Assembly (NCBI RefSeq): GCF_036785885.1
Contig: NC_092314.1
Location: forward strand, 16,637,638-16,701,637
DNA length: 64,000 bases
DNA from: Coffea arabica
Taxonomy: Eukaryota > Streptophyta > Magnoliopsida > Gentianales > Rubiaceae
Reading direction: 5' to 3'
The position numbers were made by a program, and so were the translations under genes. A model generated the notes under the pieces. That model searched no databases, was not told the origin of the DNA, and worked only from the letters and a program-made list of their open reading frames with translations. Below are positions 11,601-23,898 of the stretch, in pieces. Each line of letters opens with the position of its first letter. Position 1 is the first letter of the stretch.

Positions 11601-12450
11601 CAATGCTATAGTAATTGCTAGGTATGTCAAAAAATAGTGTAAGCCTTAAAATACAAATTCCCAAGCAATGGCTTTGCCCACAAATATCTTCTCCTATATG
11701 TCTTTTTCACCCAATCATTCTCATCCAAACCACAACTACTTACAACTGCATGCCACTCTTCCTCAAACTCTTCAATTGTACTTACTTTCTTCCTAAATTT
11801 ACCAAACATTTGCATGAAGGGATAACTTTTGCATTTTTAGCAAGATGCCACGAGCATAGCCGATGCTTTGCCTCATGCAACATGTTTTCAATTGCTCGTC
11901 TCATTGACTTATCCCCATCAGTTAACACTGATATAGGTCTTTTCCTATCCACAACCCAAACTAGTGCGTTGATTACCCATTCATATGTCTCTATGCTTTC
12001 ATAAGATACTAGTGCTCACTCGAATATGAAAGTCCCAAAATGATTTTTGACCTCGGCCAGTACAACAAGGGGTTTGTGATAGTCGTTGGTATTGTATGTG
12101 GGGTCAAATACCAAGACATCCCTAAAGTACTTGTAATCTATTCGGGATTGTGCGTCTGCTCAGAAAAAATTGTTTAGCCTTCCCTCAAATATCATATTCA
12201 AAATAGAATATTGGGTCATTATCCTTTCTTTTTGTGAAATATACAAGAATGTTGGGTTGGTAGCCTTTCTTCTTATGAAATATACAATGGCTGGTTCGGT
12301 GTCTTTCCTCCCCTTCAACTCAATGCATTTGTACAAGTCTTTCAGTGAAAAACCAATATTCCAGTACCCTCCATATTATACTGCTAGGAACTTCATTGTT
12401 TGGCTTATTTTGATGTCTGCCATTCTCATTGCTCTTGCTTGTACATAATC
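11600..12450 (-). pseudogene. FAR1-related / Mutator-like transposase pseudogene
   Basis: Read on the minus strand from about 12440 down, the stretch gives pieces typical of the FAR1/MULE family in the right order. These are a GGYWNIGFSLKDLYKCIE-like segment, DVLVFDPTYNTNDYHKPLV, then ETYEWVINALVWVVDRKRP, a LTDGDKSMRRAI motif with the transposase Asp, and HRLCSWHLAKNAK, ending with an EEFEEEWHAVV helix (about 11640-11780). In-frame stops and frame changes break it, including a TGA just before the ETYEW block. FAR1-type transcription factors derive from MULE transposases; I cannot say which of the two this was, but it is not functional as read. Confidence 0.8.
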
Positions 12451-12859
12451 TGCATCTATCACTTTTCTATGAGATCTTAAATAGGCGACACATACTTAAG
12501 AAGTCATTTTATGGTTGTGCTCCTGATTTCTCCAAATTCTAAAATCTGTCTTCTACAATGATCGAACAAAAAATATAAAAGCTACCATGGATCAAACCAA
12601 TACTAATTAACTCCTTAATCTAGATCGGTCCATAACCAACATGGTTTAACCGATATTATTCTGGACTAATATACTCCTAAACATGACTACTTGAGGCCCA
12701 GTCTGCAACGACACATACTAAACTAATGACTGAAGAAGATTCAGATCAAACCCTAGACATATGTCTCATCCCGGGCTAATGGACTGTCTCGACCGTCTTG
12801 AACTTGAATCAACATCACGGTCCTTTGTAAAGCTTCGTGGTCGAGCCCCACAATGGCTG

Positions 12860-13012
12860 TTTAGTCTTGCTCTTGATCTTGTATTGTGCGCACCAAAGCT
12901 CGAAGAGATTCTTTGAATCATTTGGCCCTAACTCTTGTCACTGGACTCGTAGGCACCTTTACTGGATCAACACTTGTAGACGCTACACCTTGACCTTGAC
13001 CCGCATCACATA
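12860..13012 (-). pseudogene. Ty3/gypsy pol C-terminal tail fragment
   Basis: The minus strand reads VTRVRAK, a stop, then FKESLRALVRTIQDQEQD. This resembles the conserved tail of many plant gypsy polyproteins (TRARAK-FKE-type). Sequence toward 12560 may be 3' untranslated region or LTR. It is short and isolated. Confidence 0.45.
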
Positions 13013-15250
13013 ACATTAAAGAATTAAATTACTAAAGAAAAAATTTTTATCTTCTAAAGTTTTTTCTCTTAAACAAATATTGATTTCAAAGAACTAATAT
13101 AGTAAATAAAAACTTTGAAGTTAAACAAAATAACAAGTTAATTCATGAACAACATATTCAAGTTTGCTTATTTTAATTACTACTGGTAAGTCAAAAATGA
13201 GAAAAGAAGATATATTAAGAAATATAATTGTATTTTATTTTTTAACAAAAAATATAATGTAGAATTTGTACATGTAAGGAAACAATAATAGAATATAACT
13301 GAACTTAAACTTCAATTATTTGTTGAATAAAAAATTTTAAAAAAATAAAGATAATAATAGAAGAATTTCTTGTTTTGTCATATAGCAAGGAATTGAAAAA
13401 ATAAAACCAATTTGGGTGGTACTTGTTTTAGTTTGTTAAAAGAAAGAATAAAAAGAAAACCTAGTGAGAACTTTCCCATATCCATACTTATATGGACACA
13501 ACATTAGCCTATAATAAGTTGCAAAGAATTGGATTTCAAGTAATAAAAATTACAATTATTCAAAAAATTAGAAGAAGAATAACTAATTGTACAATTTAAA
13601 TGAATTAGTGTGAGTAATATGCTAAAAAATATGAAATATAGAAGGATTGGAAAATGAAAATTATTAAAATTTTAGAAGTATTTATAAATAATCAACCAAA
13701 TAATAAGAGTAGAGTACATGATTGGAGAGAAATAAAAAAAGATAACTATGAGTTAGTCGATAAAAGATAGCACAAATAATGTAAACACGTATGAAGTATG
13801 ATATTGATATATTGAATGAAATTTACTATAATAATTAAAATTTGTCCAAATTTTAGAATAACTCGAGAGTAGCCCATTCAACAACCTATCAAAATGGGAA
13901 CTAAATAGTAAATTATTGTAGATATGGCATACGATTTATAATCTGTCCAAAAATAAAATAGCCTTAAAAGTTGAACTATTAACCTACCCAAATTAGATAT
14001 TAAACACAATAACTTCTAAATTGAAGAAAAAATGCAAGTGGAAAAAAAACAAGATTGATTCTTGTTAAGAAAAATAAAACAATTAAAAATGACAATATAA
14101 AGTGTGAAATACATGTCGCAAAAATATTGGGCTTTTACTTGGTAGATTGTGAGAATAATCACGTCAGCAACTTACTATATAGAGAAATAATCAATTGAAA
14201 GATGGGATTGATTCCTGTTGACAAAATTTGGGTGGAGAAAAAAGGATGGGAAAAAAGTGAGTGGAAAAAGGATGGATTGATGGCTTTTGACAAAAATAAA
14301 CACTTAAAAGTTTATTATTACCAAAAATAAAGTACTTAAAACCTGCCCAAGTTAAATATTAGACATAATGAGTATGAAAATTAAGAAAAAGAAGTTGGTG
14401 CAAAAAAAAGATGAAACTCATTCTTGTTGAAAAAAATAAGCACTTAAATTATAAATTATTATAAAAATAAATCAATTAAAACTTGTCCAAATTAAATATT
14501 AAACACAATAATTACTAAAATTAAGGGAAAAAAAGTTGGTAAAAAAGAAGGTATTGATTCTTGTTAACAAAAATAAAATATTTAAAATTGACCAAATAAA
14601 TTGTGAAATATATGCAAGTGGTAAAAAAGATAGGGCTTCCATTTGGCAAAATGTTAGAATAGCCAAGAAAACAACTTACCATATAGAAAACTAAACAATG
14701 AATTACTATATGATATAATGTTATATATGATTTCATATGATAGATTAATTGAAATTTATCAAAATGTATTGAATTTTAGATAGAATAAAAGTTATTTAAA
14801 TTTCAATAATATTAAATACAAAATCAAACCAAATAATAGCGATAGAAAAGAGTTAAAAATAGAAAAATTATGAGGTAATTGACAAAAAGGATTTAGAAGG
14901 GCATAATTAATACAAACTTATATAAAATAAGAAATCGATTGAAAGTTGCTATAGTGTCAAATAAGTGAAAAAGGAAAACAGAATAAGTAGGTGAAAAAAT
15001 AAAGAAAGAATCAATTGTTATCAGAAACAAAACATTTAAGCGTTAAAAGCTGCTATAGGTAAGAAAATAAAAATGAAAAAGAGAATAAGTAGGCAAAAAT
15101 ATAAAGACAGAATTGACTGTTACTAAAAAGAAGATACTTAAAAGATACTCAAATAAAAATAAATAAATTTAGCTGTGTGTCGAAAATATAACGTGTCAAT
15201 TTGGCAGAAGTTTATAATTAACTCAGCAACATACCAAAGTGGGAGCTGAA
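13013..15250. repeat. AT-rich array of diverged repeats
   Basis: Blocks recur several times in diverged form: AAATTAAATATTAAACACAATAA, then AAAAGTTGGTGCAAAAAA, then GATTGATTCTTGTTAAAAA and a Ca-CTTAAAA spacer. Clear examples start near 13980, 14340, 14460 and 14520; related 'CAACTTACCATATAGA' blocks occur near 14170 and 14670. There are no open reading frames of note. The pattern looks like an old tandem array or nested MITE debris. Confidence 0.55.
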
Positions 15251-15261
15251 TAGTATTTTAT

Positions 15262-15293
<32 letters not shown>

Positions 15294-15311
15294 TACACAC
15301 ACATACATATA

Positions 15312-15581
15312 TATTAGGACACTAGGGTAATTATCTTTAATTTATGGCATTTCTGTATATTTTATAGCATGAGAAAAAAAGAGGATAAATTAATTAAATT
15401 AGAGTAGAACCTTCTAATTTATTTACTTTTGGCTCACCAGCTATATATATAAGGTTGAACACTAGGGCAATTATCATTAATTTATGGTGTTTATGTTTAT
15501 TTTGTAGTATGAGAAAAAAAAGATGGTAATTTAACTAAATCATTGTGGAACTTTCTAATTTGTTTATTTTTGGCTCTCCGG

Positions 15582-15614
<33 letters not shown>

Positions 15615-15748
15615 ATTAGAATATTAGGGTAATTATCTTTTATTTAGAATGTTTATATTTATCTTGTAGTTTGAGAAAAAAAAAAGAGGGCAAATTAACT
15701 AAATCACAATAGACATTTTTAATTTGTTTACTTTTAGCTCTCCAACTT
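15312..15748 (+). repeat. Three tandem copies of a ~140-bp AT-rich unit
   Basis: Units at about 15313-15448, 15452-15586 and 15612-15748 each read ACTAGGGTAATTATC, then a TTTATGG-TTTATATTTAT core, GAGAAAAAAAG, and end in TTTTGGCTCTCCAGC before a TA-dinucleotide run. TA microsatellites (about 15261-15285 and 15583-15612) separate them. Confidence 0.75.
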
Positions 15749-16557
15749 TATTTAGAATTTGCATTGATACTTAATCCAACTTTTTATTTAAATTTTAAAA
15801 GAGATAATATGTTTTATGTGTTGTTCACTTACATTTAGGTTTTAGTTTAATTAATAGCCAAAAAAGTTTAACTCACTAATAATTCTTTTTAAAAAATTTA
15901 CAAGATTTTACTTTTGAGAGATGACTTTAGAGTATGTAGAATCACATCATATATTCAATTCTAAACAAGACTCATTGGCCAACATATAAAAAAAAAATTC
16001 CTTGCCTCGCTAAAGATGGAATCACTTTCTTTTTTGAACAAAATGAAGTTGGTTAATTAAACATGTACTTTGTGCAAATTACTTAATGTTTTTATATTCC
16101 ATGTTCTACAATTAGCTGGCCATTAATTGTAAACTAACTAAGGTATTGGATGATATAACTAATAAAAAATTCAATATTAGTTGATAAAAGCATTAATCCT
16201 AAGTTAGACACTCATATATTGTGGCTAAAATAAGTAATTTCAAAGAATTTAACTAATGTATATCAAGTTTTACACTACGAGAATAGGCATATTATTATTA
16301 TTAGAAGTATATTAGGTATGCTTCCAAAAGTGGGATCACATAAATTAGCAAATAACAACATAACATCGGTCAGAAAGAAAAATTCAATTAGTCGAGTGAT
16401 TTATTAGCAAAGGTAATTCGAAAATATGAGATCGAGGTGCTTTGTCTTGTTATTTTCACTCTCTCTTGTTTTATGTTGTTTTGTTTAGTTTCATTTACTT
16501 ACATTGACTAATATTCTAAATAATAAAGAAATTTGATTAAGTAAGTGGATTAATATT

Positions 16558-16666
16558 TCCGAAGAGGGTTGAGTTAGGTGGTAAGGTAGGAGGGATAATA
16601 AGTAGAAGAACTTGGATTCAAAACCTCCTACTTATAAAAATAAATAAATGAATGAATAAAATAAAA
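16558..16666 (+). mobile_element. SINE-like retroposon with 15-bp target duplication
   Basis: A 109-bp insertion flanked by perfect duplications AAGTGGATTAATATT at 16543-16557 and 16667-16681. The insert has a pol-III A-box-like stretch (GTTGAGTTAGGTGGTAAGG), a B-box-like GGATTCAAAACCTC about 35 bp further, and an A-rich tail. The layout resembles a related insertion at 52356-52477. Confidence 0.65.
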
Positions 16667-19224
16667 AAGTGGATTAATATTCCTTGTGACATGGACAACC
16701 GAATTCAACTCATACTCATATATGACCAGTGAACTTACAATTAGAAAAAAAAAAGTGTGCAGTTGTGGCAAATTTTATTTGGTGTCTTTCACTTGTTCTC
16801 ATTTTCATTTCTTAGTGCATTTTTTATTCTTCTCAAATAATTGTATTTTGAGCAAGTATTAGAGGAATTTTTGGGACTTGGAAAAGGACACTGAAGGAAG
16901 CGAAGAAGCAACAAGAGAAGAAAGAGCAAAAATGGATTTGTACTACTTCCAATGCGCCAATGAGAGAGGTGCTAAAAAAACCCTTAGGTATGAATGAAAA
17001 TGAATTGCGAGGGTATGTTAAATGTTAAATTGAACAAATTAAAGCATATTGATTGAGCAAAATAGAAACTTTTATCTTGTTTTTTCCAATTATATAACTT
17101 CTGCTTTGTATGGAAGATATTTTGCTATTTATGAATGTATGAAAGCACTATATACGGATAACTTCAATGAGTTTCAACAATACAATTCTAATTTTGATCA
17201 ATTTAATGCTACTTGGATGAATTAGGAATCTAGATTATCTATCTAGTGAATTTGAAAACAACCTTGTAAAGCATTGTAAAATTATCATATTTTAAGAGGA
17301 AGATGAGTGTAACATAAATTAGAAGACAATGTGACTTTAAAGTTGAACAAAAATGATTCATTTTTAATTATGGATGTAGCTTCTAAAGGCACCATAGATA
17401 AATTTAAGTTCTAAAGGCATCATAGATAAAGCCACCATTGTGGGGTCCCATTGGTGAATTCTCAATTGCCGCAAGCCAAAAAGAAATATCTATAAAGAGT
17501 TTGAGATAAGTAAAACACTTCAGTCTCTCACTCATTTCGAATATGCGGCCCTTGAAACTAAACCAAGTCCTGAGCAATTGAGGTTGTTAGATACTTCTTG
17601 TTTTTCCTCTTTGTAAGATAGCGACAATATTGGATGGAAGAGGTAACTAATACAAAGCTATAGTCAAGAATTTGAACTACCTTGTGATGATTTACCATGA
17701 CCTAGTGGATTACTCTATGAAGAAGTCTCATTGAATAAGAGAGTATAGTCAAACTAATAACTGTAAAAAACTTATTAGGAGGCACACCAATTTTTAGTTT
17801 ATGATGTTGGCATGGTTTTGATTTTCTTTATTTCCTTTAAGGAAACTCGGGTTAGGGTTTTTTTTTTTTTTTTGCAAAGAAATGTTGAAGAAGGAATAAA
17901 GTATCTCAAAGACAATTTCAAAAATGAATTGTGGCTATGAAGGAGCATTCTCTTTACCTTTATTTGTTTTGTTTATGTTTATGATTTAAAGCTAGAGGTA
18001 AAGTACTTTTCTTCATTATTTGAGCAATTTATGTGTGTTAAGTGATGAAGTTTTTGTTACTAAATTGCTTAATTTTTAATTATTGTAGGTAGTTGCATAA
18101 TTTTCACTAAAAGAGATCTTGTTTTCCTTAAAAAATATATGTATGTTATGTGTTTTCAATTTTTTTCATTTGAAACAAATTGAATGAAATGGAAAATGAA
18201 AATGGGTTAAAATGGGACATGGGGCTTTTTATGCGTTTTTAAATTTTTTCCTTTTGTCATTTCAGTTATGAGTTTTAGTCTAGAGAACAAATCTATTCTG
18301 GAAGAGTTGTCTTGCAGTTTCGCAATACTACTTGACCTATATGAGACATGGGACCAATGATAGGATTAACAGTTAGGAAGGCAGCCATGGGTCTCATAAT
18401 ATAATTTGATATACATGAGACATGGGGTCAATGGTCGGGGAAATAGCTACAACGGATCGAAATTTTCTTGGATCCAATGCCGAATCCTCATTAAATTGCA
18501 TCATTAGAATTGAGCCAGCTTCTGGTATCTTTAACTAGGGTGCCGGTTCACCCTTCTTGATCTTTTCCCTTCATCCCATGGTCCAAATGGTTCTAATCAT
18601 CCCTTGAACGTTGCCGTATTTCTAAAATCTAAAAAATGCACATTTTACTATCAAATTGAATACTTTTGCCTCATTTCCTTAATCGAAAAACTTTAGTACA
18701 AAATCAACCAAAATACTTAGTAATCTATCACAAAAAATAAAAAGAATAAAAAAATACATAATTATACAAAACAATATGCAAAACATATATCTGTAGCGTC
18801 TATAGCCTATAGGCCAGCCAAATTATGCCGGATTAGATCAACTCTTTTGATGTCTCTCCGAGTGTTTAATCTAACTGTGTGCGTGTATTATTGATCATTT
18901 GAGAGAAAAAAAAACTCTTTTGTATAATAATTCACTATTATATTTATGTTTTGCAATGTTATCCTTTTAATGTTCAATTTCCACCGGTATTTTTACTGTA
19001 TGCATTTGGTAAGCCTTAAGTTTCCAATCCTCAATCTTTTAACTCTCATTACTTGGTTTTTACGAGTTTGTAATGACGTGGAAGTATGCAAAAAAAAAAA
19101 AAATTGAATATTTTCTCCAATATATATGTATTTGTAAATATACGTGCATACATATTTATGTATGTGTATGTGTATATACAAATGTATATAGATATTTGCA
19201 TACATGCATAGAAATATGCATACA

Positions 19225-19227
<3 letters not shown>

Positions 19228-19272
<45 letters not shown>
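19228..19272. repeat. TA dinucleotide microsatellite
   Basis: About 45 bp of uninterrupted AT/TA. Tyr/Ile-rich open frames across it on both strands are artefacts. Confidence 0.9.
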
Positions 19273-19278
<6 letters not shown>

Positions 19279-19674
19279 TACACACATACGCATGCTCAAA
19301 CACACTAATGAGGTGTCGGAATATGAATACACTGTGAGAATTTTGGCTTTGTACTCATAAAACTATTGAAATCATCTCACATTACATTTTAATTTTATAA
19401 TTGCTTGTTATATATTTGTTTAATTATCATTCGCAATAATCATTGATGTGCAATTCTACTAAGTTTTCATATGGGGTAGCAACTTGAAAGTTGCTAATTG
19501 AATTAGAAATACTAAAAGCTCAATATTTGAAGTTACGAGTTCTATGATTATGAAAAATTATAACATACTGAATTAGTTTGGATATTATGAATATAAATAT
19601 GATTATTTTTATAAATCACCTGTCTAATTGTGTTCTTCTACATGATCTTCAACTATAGATTTACTCATCAATTT

Positions 19675-19691
19675 TGACACTCATAATTTTA
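19675..19691. repeat. LINE target-site duplication, 3' side
   Basis: TGACACTCATAATTTTA, identical to 25955-25971. It directly precedes the plus-strand T-run that is the LINE poly-A tail. Confidence 0.95.
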
Positions 19692-19756
19692 TTTTTTTTT
19701 TCCTCAAACGTTAGATGTCATATTATATATATTCACTTGATAGTACAAGGGCTTAA

Positions 19757-22700
19757 TTACAAAAAAGAAGTCTCAGCCTTCCAGTCATTGTTGGCTGCTT
19801 CTACTAACCAAGTTGGGAAGTTGTTTTCCCAATCAATGTCATTAACTAGCTGTGTTGCAAATTTTGCTATCCTATGACTTCCTACATTAGCTGATCTAGA
19901 CACAAATGAAACTGTGCATTGTTCAAAACCTTTCATTAGGTCCTCAATGTCTTCCTGAACGGTTGCTAAATGATCGTCCTGGACATTGTTGCTGAAAATC
20001 ATGTCAACTGCTGCTTTACAATCTGACAGCACTTCTATCTTTTCCCATTTCGCTTGTCTTGCCATTTGAAGAGCCATTCTAATAGCTAGTGTTTCTTCCA
20101 TTAATGCCTGTCCCTGCTTTGACTCCCTTACTCCTTTAGCTCTCAAAATCTCCCATGTCCATTTCCTTGCTATTATCCCCTTTCTCGTTCTGATCAAATT
20201 TGAATTTATTGCCGCATCTGTATTGATTCTGATGACTCCTTCCTTTGGTGAATCTCTCATTCTTACTTGCTGGACAGCCCGTTCTTCTCCCACATGTTCC
20301 TTGCTTTGTTGTCCTGTAACCTCTTCATATTCAGCCCATTCTTGTTGTGCCTTCCCAATAATCTCTCTTGCCTCTCCTTTTTTTTGTTCAAAATGGGTCC
20401 TATTCCTTACTTTCCATATCTGCCAAAGTATGTTGGCAGTTAGGTTGATTCTTTCTTTTCCATATGCCATTATCTCTGCCTGATTCACTGCTTCCCACCA
20501 TCTCCACATATTATTTTGAAGATCATGCAGTCCTTCCCACCTCACTGGTGCTATTTTCCATACAAATTGAGCTATCGGGCAGTGGAAAAACATGTGCTCC
20601 ATTGTTTCAACTCCCTCCCCACAGACACTGCAAATTATGTCCCCCTTCCCTGTTCTATTAAAGACAGTCTCTTTGGTAGCTAAACTATTCTGTAGACTCC
20701 TCCAAATGAAAAGTTTCAGCTTGTGCTTTAAGTTTAGCTTCCAAAGATGCTTCCATATGCTATGCTTCCTGATTTCCCAACTTGTTTCTTCTCCTCCTCT
20801 TGTCTCCTTTCTTATCTTTCAGTACATTTGCATAGGCTGTCTTCACCGTGTACACCCCCGATTTTGAGAAACTCCAGAATAGCCTGTCCTTTCTTTTGAA
20901 GCAACTAATTGGCATGCTGAATATCTGAACTATATCCTCTGGATTGAAAATTTGTTGTAGAATTTCTGCATTCCATCTTCCATCTTTAATTAACTGATTT
21001 ACAGTTTGAATCTGGCAATTTAGAGGACAGCTTGTGGATACCTTGCCTGTACTTGAACCCATAATCCACCTATCCTTCCAATGTTTATCTAACAACCATC
21101 TCCTACTATTTTCCACAAACCTCTTTGTACCAGTTTCCATGCACTGTGAATGCTTTTCCACGTCCATGATGCAGATTGGAGGGGATTACTATCTAGAGCA
21201 TTTGGGGCCTGTAAATACTTAGCTCTGAGCACCTTACTCATCAGTAGATTTGGGGAGGTAATAATTCTCCAAAACTGCTTGGCAAGTAAGGCTTCATTAA
21301 ATGCTTCCAAATCTCTAAACCCCAGTCCCCCTTTTCCTTTTACTTCTGATAATTTCTCCCAACTTATCCAATGCATATTCCTATCTTGTTGTGAGCTTCC
21401 CCGCCAGAAGTTCGCAATACCCTGCATATATCCCTACACAGTCCCTTAGGCAATTTGAAGCAAGCCATAGCATAATTGGGCATCGCTTGGATCACTGATT
21501 TAATCAACACTTCCTTTCCAGCTGAGCTCAACATTTTGTTTTTCCAGCCTTTCATTTTGTTCATGACTAAGCTCTTGATATACCCAAACACTTGATTTTT
21601 TGATCTTCCTATAGCCATTGGTAGACCCAAGTATCTGCCACTCCCTGCTTCCCTCATGTTGCCTAGCTCTTGACACACTTTTTCTCTGACATGTGATGGA
21701 GTATTCCTACTAAAATACACGGCTGATTTTTCAAAATTTACCATTTGATCAGACATCTTGGCGTACTCCAGTAGGATATCCTTCACCTGCTTGGCCTCCT
21801 GGACTGTTGCTTTGCTGCATATTAATGAGTCATCTGCAAAGAATAAATGCGAAATTTGGGGCTTGCCTTTGCTGGCTTTGATTCCTGTGACATTCCCCTG
21901 GCTAATCTCCCTGTTGATCATATGAGATAATCCCTCTGCACAAATCAAAAAAAGGTAAGGAGAAAGGGGGTCTCCTTGTCTTAGCCCTCTACTGGTTTTG
22001 ATGTATCCCACCCTTTCTCCATTCAGGTTAAAAGAATATGATACAGATGAAACACAGGACATGATCCAACGAACAAAAATAGGACAGAAACCCATGCACA
22101 TCATCATCCTCCCTACAAACTGCCATTCAACCCTATCATAAGCTTTAGACATATCTAGTTTCAAGGCCATAAAACCTACTTTTCCTTTCCTCTTATTTTT
22201 AAGGTAATGCATGACTTCATGAGCAATAAGCACATTATCCATAATCTGCCTGCCAGGGACAAAAGCAGATTGAGATTCACTGATGCACCTATTAAGAACC
22301 ATTTTCAGTCTATTAGCCAGAACCTTAGAGATAATTTTATACATAGTGTTGCACAGACTGATAGGCCTATACTGAGTCAAGTTTAGAGGGTTATCTATCT
22401 TAGGGATCAAAGTAATAAGAGTATCATTAAAAGCTCTCAGCATATTACCAGTATGGAAGAAACTGGTAACAGCATTCACCACATCAAGCCTGATTATATT
22501 CCAATACTTTTGGAAAAACAAAGGAGACATACCATCTGTGCCCGGAGATTTATTTGGATGCATAGAAAAGAGAGCTTTTTTTATTTCAGCTTCCTCCACT
22601 AGTTGTATCAGTCGCTCATTCATCTGTCTTGAGATAGTATTAGGAACATCTTGTGGCACTTCCACCTCCTCAGTGTTTTTGGTTGTGAGCATCTGTTGGT

Positions 22701-23898
22701 AATAGCTACATATCTCCTCCTTCATTTCTTGATCTGTACTACACCAGTTCCCATTATCTCGCTGCAGTATTGTGATTTTGTTCCTCTTCCTCGTAGCCAT
22801 CACACTTGCATGGAAGTAAGCTGTGTTCTTGTCCCCCTCCTTCAGCCACCTGCATCTAGCTTTCTGACTCCAGTAGAGTTCCTCCTCCTTATATGCCTTG
22901 CTAAGCTTCAGCTTTAATTCTGCTATCTGGCCTCGTATCCCTTCTCCACTTTACTCTTTTATTTCCAGCAGCTTCTCCTTTACCTGTGTAATCTTCTTCC
23001 CAGAGTTCATCCTCAACTTTCTGTTCCATGCCAGCAGAGCCATTCTACATTCCCTTATCTTCCTCATCACTATGAACATCCTAGATCCTTTCTGTTCTAT
23101 TTCCCATGCTGTCTTTATGATTCCTTTACTATCCTCATTTCTTGCCCACCTTAGATCAAAATAGAATCTCTTTTTTAGCTTCCTTTGATTGGGGTTATTA
23201 TCCAGAATAAGAATGCTATGGTCTGAGGCTTCAGTTTCTTGATGATGACAGATTGCTTTAGCAAAAAGTTGGTACCAGCCCACTGATCCTAAACATCTAT
23301 CAAGCCTCTCTCTTACCTCACCATCCCTTTCCCATTGATTACACCACGTCCATGGTTTCCCTTCAAAATCTATGTCAACTAACTCATTTTCTTTGATAAA
23401 CCTGTTAAACTCTCTGAAACTCCCCTCAGTTCTTTCCCTCCGCCCCCCCCCCAATTTTTCTTTTCCTGATCTGATGTCATTAAAGTCACCCACTAAAATC
23501 CAGTGGTCCCCCCATTCCTATTTTTTTTGTTCTATTTTCTTCCATTGCTCTTTCCTGGTGTTCTCCTCAGTACTAGTATACACCCCTACCAACCACCATT
23601 CACTCTTCGCCTCCAGATCCTTTATTTTTGCCTCTATGAAGAAATTTTCATGTCTAATAATATCCACCTGCACCTCTTCTTTTCAGAAAAAAGCCAAGCC
23701 ACCTGCCCTTCCAACCGAGTCTACAGCATAGCAATGATCAAATTTTATCTGTCTCTTAACTTTTTCCATAACTATTTTTTGGTTTTTTGTCTCACATAAG
23801 AAAACAATACTTGGAAAGTGGAGATTTATCATCTCCTTCAACTGGGGAATTATCAAAGGTCCTCCCATACCTCGACAATTCCACACCAGCACCTTCAT
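19757..23898 (-). pseudogene. LINE ORF2: endonuclease-reverse transcriptase-RNase H, broken
   Basis: ORF2 starts at ATG 23898 (MKVLVWNCRGMGG), the conserved APE-type endonuclease N-terminus. Other endonuclease motifs follow: GDFND near 23490 and SDHSI near 23220. The reverse transcriptase lies at about 22600-21500, with QGDPLSPYLF and the catalytic FADDSLI. The RVT zinc-binding domain lies near 20800-20560 (CSVCGEGVETMEHMFFHC). An RNase H domain (NTDAAI near its start) runs to the stop at 19757. Three in-frame stops interrupt it: TGA 23683-23685, TAG 23518-23520 and TAA 22951-22953. Frameshifts lie near 21425, 21100 and 20780. The product is not made as read. Confidence 0.93.

Larger units (their letters stand above)
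15750..19674. other. Intergenic AT-rich DNA, no recognised gene
   Basis: No coding region is recognised in about 3.9 kb apart from the SINE-like insertion at 16558-16666 and the TA microsatellite. A stretch near 17100-17240 reads weakly coding-like on the plus strand (an N/F-rich peptide ending at a stop), but I could not match it to a family. Confidence 0.5.

Noticed and set aside
11627..12004. Plus-strand 129-codon frame
   Set aside because: Antisense of the FAR1/MULE transposase relic.
18993..19360. Tyr/Ile repeat open frames
   Set aside because: Translation of a TA microsatellite on both strands.
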